Shown here: positions 35,804-42,619 of the stretch, piece after piece
How positions within the stretch are numbered: the stretch's first letter is position 1
Layout: each line of letters begins with the position of its first letter
Source: Acidobacteriota bacterium
GTDB lineage: Bacteria > Acidobacteriota > Thermoanaerobaculia > Gp7-AA8
Assembly: GCA_021781455.1 (NCBI GenBank)
Contig: JAJXWV010000064.1
Span: 1-64,000, forward strand
Direction of reading: 5' to 3'
Length of the DNA: 64,000 bases
Program-made: the position numbers and the translations under genes
Notes under the pieces: generated by a model
What the model saw: only the letters and a program-made list of their open reading frames with translations
The model's database searches: none
Told to the model about the DNA's origin: nothing

Positions 35804-37710
35804 CCCCGGCTCCGCACTTTCTCGATCATGTTGTGCAGTTTCCAGGTGCGCGAGGCATAGATCATGTCCAGCATCGACTGCAGGCGACGGATCTCGGCGT
35901 ACAGCGCCTGGATGGTGGTCTGCATGTCACGGCGGCCGGCGGTGGCCGCTGCGTGCTCTTCCTCGAGCCTGGCCAGGGCCACGGATTTTTCGCTGATCTC
36001 GTGCGCAGCCCGGTCGAGTGCGGCCTGCGCTCCGCCCTGAAAGCCTTCCAGCTCGCGCATGCGCGTCACGTTCCGCACCGCGTCCTCGTGCAGTGCCTGC
36101 AGCTTCGCCAGAAGGTCGGCCTTGTCGCGCTCGAAGCGCTCCACGCTGATCTCGAGGTGGTGCGCCCGCCCGCGCTGCTCGACGACATCGCTGTTGGCCG
36201 TTCCGAGGCGATCCTTCTGCCGTTCGAAAGCATTGGCGAAGACGTTCGGATCGAGCAGCGTCTGATGTTTTCGCCAGACTTTGAGCTTGGCTTCACGGAA
36301 TGCGGTTGAGCCTTCCGGAGCCGCCAGGGTGATGGATGTGCCGGCCTGGACATGGCGGATTTCGCAGGTGATTCGCGGCACGTGCACGAAGGTTCCGCGG
36401 CCGGAGAGGCGGATGAGGAAGTCCCAGTCCTCGAAGAGGTCGAACTGCGGGTCGAAGCCGCCCAGGGCCAGGAAGTCGTCGCGGCGGACGAGCAGCGTCG
36501 GCAGCGGGATGTAGTTGTCGATGAGGAGCAGATCGCGATCGTAGTCGTCGCCGAAGAGCCTGAGCCGCGCCGTGGTTTCCATCGTTCCCGACTCGCCGAT
36601 GTGCACGAATGCCGAAACGGCGTCGGCGTAGCAGGCGGCAACGGGTGAGGCCACGGCGGCCCGGGACAGCACGTCGAGGTGAGGGGGATAGTAGATGTCG
36701 TCGTCGTCGAGGAAGGCGATGAAGGGATTGGCCGCCGCCTCTACCCCGCTGTTCATGGCTCGCGAGCGTCCGCGGGGCGACTCGTGCTGGACGAGCTTCA
36801 CTCCGGTGCCGCAATCGGGAGTGGCACCACCATCGTTCACGACCAGGACTTCGGCGGGGTAGCCGGTGGCGCGGATCGACTGCAGCGCTTCGCGGAGAAG
36901 GGCCGGCCTGTCCTTCGTCCGAACGATGACGCTGATCGGCAGTGGCTCGCGTTCGACGGACAGAGCGCCGCGCGCATCGCCGACCGCATGCTGGAGCGCG
37001 CTGAACGGCTGAGTGCGGAGCGACGCCAGAGGAAGCGTGTAGTAGGCCTCCGCATACTGAACGGACGATGGGAGGGTCATCGACCGGAACGCGTTCAGTC
37101 CACGGGCGAAGGCCACGTAGTCGCGGATCTCGAGCTGTGACGCGTGCGCGGCGATGGCCTCCCATTTCACGCCTGCGACATCGGTGATGTCGACGAGCGT
37201 GTTCGGCCGGAGCGGCTGGCTGACCTCGTAGAAGGCGATCTGCGCCACGGCCAGTTCGGCGAACAACGCCTCATCACTCTGGATGAGCGTGCAGAATTCG
37301 GAGGCCAGCGCGAGATGGTCGGGGTGAATCTCGATGGGGCTCGGAACCAGGATGAGGTCGGGATGGAACGACTGCAGCGCCTCGCGCAACCGGTCGCGGA
37401 GCTCGCCGCCGCGAGCTTCCAGATGCCGGTCGGGAAAGCGCAGGAAATCGACGTCGGCGATTCCCACGACCGCCAGCCCGCGGGAGCACTCCTCCTCGCG
37501 CCGGCGACCGTAGTCGGCGCGGTCGGCCGATGCGATCGCTTCGGTGCCGTCGGTGGCGACGACGGCGCGCACTTTCCGTCCTTCGCGGGTGTGCTGGGCC
37601 AGCAATCCGCCGCAGCCGATCACTTCGTCGTCAGGATGAGGAGCGAGGACGAGCAGCCGTTCGCCGCGAAGCTGGGACGCTGTAAACGGGATCGCCTCGG
37701 CCTCGTGCAT
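35800..37710 (-). CDS. PIG-L deacetylase / GT2 glycosyltransferase fusion with coiled-coil tail
   Basis: A 636-aa fusion. Residues 17-220 are a LmbE/PIG-L de-N-acetylase: APHPDDEVIGCGG (zinc His/Asp) and HPDH (129-132). Residues 257-490 are a GT2 domain: PISVIVRTKDRPALLREAL, VVNDGG, RSRAMNSGVEAA, DDDD (336-339) and FEDWDFLIRL. Residues ~505-625 are a coiled coil ending in IYASRTWKLHN, a tail seen on other cell-surface glycosyltransferases. ATG at 37710 is supported by a perfect TATAAT ten bases upstream. It would deacetylate and glycosylate the same glycan. Confidence 0.85.
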   Translation of the reverse strand: MHEAEAIPFTASQLRGERLLVLAPHPDDEVIGCGGLLAQHTREGRKVRAVVATDGTEAIASADRADYGRRREEECSRGLAVVGIADVDFLRFPDRHLEARGGELRDRLREALQSFHPDLILVPSPIEIHPDHLALASEFCTLIQSDEALFAELAVAQIAFYEVSQPLRPNTLVDITDVAGVKWEAIAAHASQLEIRDYVAFARGLNAFRSMTLPSSVQYAEAYYTLPLASLRTQPFSALQHAVGDARGALSVEREPLPISVIVRTKDRPALLREALQSIRATGYPAEVLVVNDGGATPDCGTGVKLVQHESPRGRSRAMNSGVEAAANPFIAFLDDDDIYYPPHLDVLSRAAVASPVAACYADAVSAFVHIGESGTMETTARLRLFGDDYDRDLLLIDNYIPLPTLLVRRDDFLALGGFDPQFDLFEDWDFLIRLSGRGTFVHVPRITCEIRHVQAGTSITLAAPEGSTAFREAKLKVWRKHQTLLDPNVFANAFERQKDRLGTANSDVVEQRGRAHHLEISVERFERDKADLLAKLQALHEDAVRNVTRMRELEGFQGGAQAALDRAAHEISEKSVALARLEEEHAAATAGRRDMQTTIQALYAEIRRLQSMLDMIYASRTWKLHNMIEKVRSRG

Positions 37711-37720
37711 GCTGCGCGGG

Positions 37721-37726
37721 ATTATA
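37721..37726 (-). promoter_or_regulatory. -10 element TATAAT ten bases before a start codon
   Basis: A consensus TATAAT on the - strand ends 10 nt before ATG 37710 with no Shine-Dalgarno. It would drive the - strand polysaccharide operon (37.7 to 31.2 kb). Confidence 0.65.
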
Positions 37727-37778
37727 GGAGCGTTGCCACTGTGCTCGACTTGACGGATCATTGCCCCCGGGCTCCAGA

Positions 37779-38837
37779 GTGAGTGGTTCGGAACAGACAT
37801 CCTCGGCAGTCGGATCGAATGACCGGCTCCTCAGCGACATCGTCGCCCTGATCCAGCAGCTGACAGGGCGCGATGTTCGCAGCGGCAGCCGCGCCGACCT
37901 GTTCGCCGGCGCGTTTTCGGCTCTGTTCGAGTGCATGCCCTTCGACGTGGCCGTGGCCGTCATGCTGGAGCAGAACCTCGACCTCTACGTTTCTACGCGG
38001 GCCGACGGAAACTCGTTGGTGGACGAGTCGCTGATCAACCGGGTCCGCGAGACCCTGCAGAAAGTCATTCCGGCCTCATTTGCAGCCACGGACATCGTGG
38101 TCATGTCCGAGAGCCACGATCTTCCCGCTGGCAGCAGCAGTCAGAGTCTGCGTCATCAGGCCTACGCGATCCTGACCCTGGACGGGCGGACGGCCGGCCT
38201 CCTGGTGGTCTATCGCGATGATCCGCCCTTCAGCCCCGGACACGAACAGGTCGTGGAGATCTTCACGGCCCAGATGTCGTTGCTGATGGCCAATCTCAGC
38301 GCCCGCGAGCAGATCCTCAATCTCGCCGACACCGATTACCTGACCGGCATCTGGAACAAGCGATCGCTGCGGCGGCAGCTCCTTCAGGAGATGGAACGCG
38401 CACGCACGTTGAAAGTGCCCCTGGCCGTTCTCGTGCTCGACATCGACGATTTCAAGCAGATCAACGACACGCTGGGCCACACCATCGGCGACGTCGTGCT
38501 GTCGGAGTTCTGCGGCGCGGTTCGTGAGTCCCTGCGGCCGCCCGATTTCTTTGCGCGGTTCGGCGGCGACGAGTTCGTGGTCATCCTTCCGCACACGGAC
38601 CGCGACGGTGCCGAAGCCGTGGCCGAGCGGATCCTGGAGAGGGTGCACGGCCTGACGATCATCACGGACGAGGAAACCGCGGTGCGTTGCTCGGTGTCGA
38701 TCGGCGTGGGGACGTTCCGGGTTCAGGACAGCAGCGCGAACGACATGCTGCGGCGCGCCGACGAGCGCCTGTACATCGCCAAGCGCCGCGGGAAGAATCG
38801 AGTGGTGGCCGACGACGTTCGCGGCGAAGAGCGATAG
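37779..38837 (+). CDS. Diguanylate cyclase with N-terminal GAF-like domain
   Basis: About 352 aa. The N-terminal ~165 residues look like a GAF sensor (FECMPFDVAVAVMLEQ, AYAILTLDGRTAGLLVVYR), joined by a helix to a complete GGDEF domain: DTDYLTGIWNKRSL, LDIDDFKQINDTLGH, RFGGDEFVVILP. An RPPD stands five residues before GGDEF, i.e. the product-inhibition I-site. It synthesises c-di-GMP. GTG at 37779 is favoured; an in-frame TTG lies at 37761. It is divergent from the PIG-L/GT2 operon, so c-di-GMP may link to surface glycan. Confidence 0.9.
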   Translation: MSGSEQTSSAVGSNDRLLSDIVALIQQLTGRDVRSGSRADLFAGAFSALFECMPFDVAVAVMLEQNLDLYVSTRADGNSLVDESLINRVRETLQKVIPASFAATDIVVMSESHDLPAGSSSQSLRHQAYAILTLDGRTAGLLVVYRDDPPFSPGHEQVVEIFTAQMSLLMANLSAREQILNLADTDYLTGIWNKRSLRRQLLQEMERARTLKVPLAVLVLDIDDFKQINDTLGHTIGDVVLSEFCGAVRESLRPPDFFARFGGDEFVVILPHTDRDGAEAVAERILERVHGLTIITDEETAVRCSVSIGVGTFRVQDSSANDMLRRADERLYIAKRRGKNRVVADDVRGEER

Positions 38838-38840
38838 ACT
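38835..38840 (+). promoter_or_regulatory. -10-like TAGACT before tpiA
   Basis: TAGACT ends 10 nt before ATG 38851 and overlaps the stop of the upstream cyclase gene. No ribosome site is visible. Confidence 0.4.
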
Positions 38841-38850
38841 CCGCTCCGCC

Positions 38851-39606
38851 ATGCGGAACCGTTACGTCATCGCCAACTGGAAAATGAATCTCCCGCCCGA
38901 GGGAATCGGGGCTTATCTCGACGAGCTCGGGAGTGCGCCGAAGCGCGATGCCAGGCTCATCGTCGCACCTCCGTTCGTCTACATTCCGGAAGTCGTCAGG
39001 AAAGGCCGTGGCATCGCCGTCGCCGCGCAGAACTGCGGCGACCAGAAGTCCGGCGCGTTCACCGGCGAAGTCTCGGCGGCGATGCTCCACGACGTCGGCG
39101 CGCGATTCGCGATCGTCGGCCACTCGGAACGCCGCAACGTCTACAAGGACACCGACGAGATGATCGGCCGCCGGATGGCCATGGCCCTGGAGAACGGCCT
39201 CACGCCGGTTCTCTGCATCGGAGAGGATCTGCGCGTGCGCGACGCGGGTGGCGTGGCGGAGCATCTTTCGAGTCAGATCCGCGCCGTCTCGTCCGACGCT
39301 CTCGGCCTCTCCGGCGAGGTCGTCGTCGCTTACGAGCCGATCTGGGCGATCGGAACCGGCCGGAACGCCAGCGGCGCCATGGTGGCCGAGACGGTCGCCG
39401 ACATCCGCAGCGCCCTGCAGCGGCACTGGCCCTCTTCGCGATGGGACGCACCGATCCTGTACGGCGGCAGTGTCACGCCGGACAACGTTGGCGACCTCGT
39501 GGCCAACGGCAACATCGACGGGTTTCTCGTCGGCGGAGCGAGCCTCGATTCGCGAAAGTTTCTGGCCATTTACGACGGGCTGGTGGGCAGGCTGGCACGA
39601 GCTTGA
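38851..39606 (+). CDS. tpiA: Triose-phosphate isomerase
   Basis: Glycolytic enzyme, 251 aa, normal length. Substrate-binding NWKMN (Asn9, Lys11), catalytic His in VGHSERR, catalytic Glu in AYEPIWAIGTG and the phosphate loops YGGSV and GFLVGGASL are all intact. Confidence 0.97.
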   Translation: MRNRYVIANWKMNLPPEGIGAYLDELGSAPKRDARLIVAPPFVYIPEVVRKGRGIAVAAQNCGDQKSGAFTGEVSAAMLHDVGARFAIVGHSERRNVYKDTDEMIGRRMAMALENGLTPVLCIGEDLRVRDAGGVAEHLSSQIRAVSSDALGLSGEVVVAYEPIWAIGTGRNASGAMVAETVADIRSALQRHWPSSRWDAPILYGGSVTPDNVGDLVANGNIDGFLVGGASLDSRKFLAIYDGLVGRLARA

Positions 39607-39631
39607 CTTCAGGTGTCGTACGGGGAAGAAT
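39603..39631 (+). promoter_or_regulatory. Promoter TTGACT-17-AAGAAT before secG
   Basis: TTGACT (39603-39608) overlaps the tpiA stop and is followed after 17 bp by AAGAAT (39626-39631). It would give secG its own 40-nt leader. Confidence 0.5.
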
Positions 39632-39673
39632 TCCGCGCCTCAGTGGGTTAGCAGCCACGGCACCGGAGACTTC

Positions 39674-39952
39674 ATGATCATCGCTTTGGTAGTACTACAC
39701 GTCATCATCAGCCTTTTTCTCTGCCTCGTCGTGCTCGTGCAGCAGGGCAAGGGGGCGGATCTGGCCGGTGCGTTCGGCGGCGGCGGATCGCAGACGGCGT
39801 TCGGAGCGCGCGGCGCGACGACGCTGCTTCACAAGCTGACGACCGCGTTCTTCATCCTCTTCGTCCTGACCTCGATCTCGCTGGCGATCCTGCAGGCGCA
39901 TCCGCGCGGCTCGATCATGAACTCGACGCCGGCCGCTCCGGTCTCCAAGTAA
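39674..39952 (+). CDS. secG: Protein-export membrane protein SecG
   Basis: A 92-aa SecYEG translocon subunit. Two helices flank the conserved VVLVQQGKGADLAGAFGGGGSQTAFGARG loop. ATG at 39674 has GGAGA just upstream; earlier in-frame sequence belongs to tpiA and is not coding. A tRNA follows. Confidence 0.93.
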   Translation: MIIALVVLHVIISLFLCLVVLVQQGKGADLAGAFGGGGSQTAFGARGATTLLHKLTTAFFILFVLTSISLAILQAHPRGSIMNSTPAAPVSK

Positions 39953-39981
39953 GGCGCCTCACGCGCCCGGTTCTTTCGATT

Positions 39982-40066
<85 letters not shown>

Positions 40067-40077
40067 CCTCGAGAGCA

Positions 40078-40100
40078 AAAGACCCGCTCGGGTCTTTTTT
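40078..40100 (+). terminator. Terminator after tRNA-Leu
   Basis: Stem AAAGACCC / GGGTCTTT (40078-40085 / 40090-40097) with GCTC loop followed by a T run. Confidence 0.88.
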
Positions 40101-40146
40101 GTTTTGGGGCGCCTTCCCGGATCGTCATCGCCGCCGGCCGCGGCTC

Positions 40147-40467
40147 CTACCGCTCCGCGATTCTCCGGTCGTAGTCGGCGGCCCGGTCGAGGAATCCCTC
40201 GATGGAACGGCCGAGCGACAATTTCTCCGTGAGGTCGGCCGCCTTGTCGAACTCGACGCGCAGGCGCTGGGCCTCGGCGAGATAGTAGTCGCGCAGCCCT
40301 GACTCGATCTTGAACTCCGGATATTTCTCCGCGAGCCCTCGCATCCACTCCTCGACCTGCCGTCGGCGGTCCTTGTCGCCGTTGCCGGTCTTGAGATCGT
40401 TGAGCAGCGTCTCGACGACGCCACCGAGGATTTGCTGTCGCTCGGGAGTGATCGGTTCGTTTGCCAT
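40147..40467 (-). CDS. Small helical protein, unknown function
   Basis: A 106-aa, charged, all-helical protein (for example TLLNDLKTGNGDKDRRRQVEEWMRGLAEKYPEFK) without signal peptide. ATG at 40467 (MANEPITPERQ) is preferred because TAACAT lies seven bases upstream (40480-40475). Divergent from the carboxylase pair. Family not recognised. Confidence 0.6.
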   Translation of the reverse strand: MANEPITPERQQILGGVVETLLNDLKTGNGDKDRRRQVEEWMRGLAEKYPEFKIESGLRDYYLAEAQRLRVEFDKAADLTEKLSLGRSIEGFLDRAADYDRRIAER

Positions 40468-40550
40468 GGGCGGGATGTTATCAGTCTGCCCGGCGCCGTC
40501 CATCGCCGGGAGCTTGCGGCGGGCTCACCGGTTGCCAGGCGTCGTTCGAC

Positions 40551-40556
40551 TACAAT
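40551..40556 (+). promoter_or_regulatory. -10 element TACAAT before accC
   Basis: CGACTACAAT places TACAAT eight bases before the GTG at 40565. The same ten bases occur ahead of the pseudokinase gene at 42604-42613. Confidence 0.6.
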
Positions 40557-40564
40557 GCCCCGCC

Positions 40565-42064
40565 GTGAAAGTGCTGGTAGCGAACCGCGGCGAGATCGCC
40601 GTGCGCATCATTCGAGCCTGCCGCGAGCTCGGTTACCCGACCGTGGCCGTGTATTCGGAGCCCGATCGTGCCGCGCTTCACGTGGTCTATGCAGATCAGG
40701 CCATTCCGATCGGTCCGGCACCGTCCCGCGAGAGCTATCTGCGCATCGATCGGATCATCGACGCGGCGAAGACGACCGGCGCCGACGCGGTCCATCCCGG
40801 ATACGGCTTCCTGGCGGAGAATGCCGAATTCGCCCGCGCCTGCCGCGATGCCGGCCTGCTGTTCATCGGCCCCTCGCCGGAGTCCATCGACGCCATGGGG
40901 TCGAAGACCGAGGCGCGTCAGCGGATGAAGGCGGCCGGAGTGCCGGTCGTGCCGGGCCTGACCGAAGCGGTGAAATCGTTCGACGAAATTGCCGCGTTCG
41001 CGGCGCAAGCCGGTCTGCCGATCATGATCAAGGCGGCCGCGGGCGGTGGCGGCAAGGGCATGCGCCTGGTTACCCGCGAAGACGAGCTCCGCCAGGCCTA
41101 CGAGCGGACGACGAGCGAGGCTGCGTCGTTTTTCGGCAATCCGGCCGTGTATGCGGAGAAGTTCGTGGAGTCGCCGCGGCACATCGAGGTACAGATCGTC
41201 GGCGACCAGCATGGCAATCTGGTCCACCTCGGTGAGCGCGAGTGCACTCTGCAGCGCCGTCATCAGAAGGTCGTGGAGGAGTGCCCGTCGCCCGTCGTCG
41301 ACGAGGAGCTTCGCCAGCGTCTCGGCGCCATGGCCGTCAAGGCGGCCGCGGCGGTGAGCTACTACTCCGCGGGAACGATCGAATGTCTCATGGGGCCTGA
41401 TCGCCAGTTCTATTTCCTGGAGATGAACACGCGCCTGCAGGTGGAGCACCCCGTGACCGAGATGGTCTGGGGCGTCGACCTGGTGAAGGCGCAGTTGCTG
41501 ATCGCCCAGGGCGGCAAGCTGCCGTGGCGACAGGAACAGCTCAAGCCGAGCGGCCACGCCATCGAATGCCGCATCTACGCCGAGGATCCGGCGAGGAAGT
41601 TCGCGCCGTCGCCAGGGCTGATCCGGTACATGAACCTGCCGCAGGGTCCGGGCGTACGGAACGAGAACGGCGTTTATCCCGGATACACCGTGCCGGTGTT
41701 CTATGACCCGATGCTGTCGAAGCTCGTCTGCCATTCATCCACTCGTGCCGATGCCATCGAGCGGATGAAGCGGGCGCTCATGGAGTACCGGATCCAGGGC
41801 ATCGAGACCACGATTCCGTTCTTCACGTTCCTGATGAACCATCCCGATTTCCGTGCGGCGCGGTTCGATACCGGATTCATCGACGGGCTCCTGCCGCAGC
41901 TCGCCTTAGGCCCGAACCGCCTCGACCGCGAGCGCGTCGATGCTGCCATTGCCGCCGCGGCGATCCTGGCGTTCGAAGACGCTGAACGCGTACAACTGCC
42001 GGCTGACCAGGATTCGCAGTGGAAGCGGGCCGGCCGTGAAGAAGCCGTGCGGGGGGGCCTGTGA
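40565..42064 (+). CDS. accC: Biotin carboxylase subunit of acetyl/propionyl-CoA carboxylase
   Basis: A 499-aa ATP-grasp enzyme that carboxylates biotin. KVLVANRGEIAVRIIRACRELG is the family start, GGGGKGM the glycine-rich ATP loop, GERECTLQRRHQKVVEECPSP and FLEMNTRLQVEHPVTE the active-site blocks. GTG at 40565 fits the conserved N-terminus; the frame is open further upstream but that part is not conserved. About 50 residues longer than AccC of fatty-acid synthesis, so a propionyl- or methylcrotonyl-type role is equally possible. Overlaps the carrier gene as GTGA. Confidence 0.93.
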   Translation: MKVLVANRGEIAVRIIRACRELGYPTVAVYSEPDRAALHVVYADQAIPIGPAPSRESYLRIDRIIDAAKTTGADAVHPGYGFLAENAEFARACRDAGLLFIGPSPESIDAMGSKTEARQRMKAAGVPVVPGLTEAVKSFDEIAAFAAQAGLPIMIKAAAGGGGKGMRLVTREDELRQAYERTTSEAASFFGNPAVYAEKFVESPRHIEVQIVGDQHGNLVHLGERECTLQRRHQKVVEECPSPVVDEELRQRLGAMAVKAAAAVSYYSAGTIECLMGPDRQFYFLEMNTRLQVEHPVTEMVWGVDLVKAQLLIAQGGKLPWRQEQLKPSGHAIECRIYAEDPARKFAPSPGLIRYMNLPQGPGVRNENGVYPGYTVPVFYDPMLSKLVCHSSTRADAIERMKRALMEYRIQGIETTIPFFTFLMNHPDFRAARFDTGFIDGLLPQLALGPNRLDRERVDAAIAAAAILAFEDAERVQLPADQDSQWKRAGREEAVRGGL

Positions 42065-42558
42065 AGCTGATCGCCCGCTACGAGGACACCGACATCGCGG
42101 TCGAGGTGGAGCGGCACGCAGACGGTTATCGCGTCACCCTCGGCGATCGTTGCTTCAGTGTCGACCTGGTGCACGCCGGCCGATACGTGCGGTCCCTCCG
42201 ACTCGAGGACGGTACGCAGTACAGCCTCGTGCACAACCGCATCGGGAACATGCACGAGATCATGATGGGCGGATCGAGGATCGAAGTGGAGATCATCGAT
42301 CCCCTCGCTCTGCGCCGGAAATCGCGTGAGGATGCCGGAGGGGAAGGCGGCGTCGTCAAGGCGCTGATGCCCGGCCGGATCGTGCGCATCCTCGTCGAGT
42401 CGGGTCAGGCGGTCGAGAAGGGCACTGGTCTGCTGATTCTCGAAGCGATGAAGATGGAGAATGAAATCCAGGCGCCCGTCGACGGCACGGTGGCGGAGAT
42501 CTTCGTGAAGCCGGGTGACACGGTCGAAGGCGGCGCAGCGCTGGTTCACATCGACTGA
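42061..42558 (+). CDS. Biotin carboxyl carrier protein
   Basis: A 165-aa carrier. The biotinylated Lys is in the classic EAMKMEN motif near residue 140; VKALMPGRIVRILVESGQAVEKG and APVDGTVAEIFVKPGD are the lipoyl/biotinyl fold. The N-terminal ~85 residues resemble the linker domain that precedes BCCP in propionyl-CoA carboxylase alpha chains, here split from its carboxylase into a separate gene. No carboxyltransferase is in the window. Confidence 0.9.
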   Translation: MKLIARYEDTDIAVEVERHADGYRVTLGDRCFSVDLVHAGRYVRSLRLEDGTQYSLVHNRIGNMHEIMMGGSRIEVEIIDPLALRRKSREDAGGEGGVVKALMPGRIVRILVESGQAVEKGTGLLILEAMKMENEIQAPVDGTVAEIFVKPGDTVEGGAALVHID

Positions 42559-42607
42559 GGGCTTCGTTTGGACGGTCCCCCTCGGTCCCGGCTGACGGCT
42601 GTCCGAC

Positions 42608-42613
42608 TACAAT
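42608..42613 (+). promoter_or_regulatory. -10 element TACAAT six bases before a start codon
   Basis: TACAAT ends 6 nt before ATG 42620, within the same CGACTACAAT word found before accC. Confidence 0.6.
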
Positions 42614-42619
42614 ACTGGC

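Noticed and set aside
40310-40564. Upstream extension of the biotin carboxylase
   Set aside because: The family N-terminus starts at the GTG 40565, with a -10 element just before; the extension is antisense to the small helical gene.
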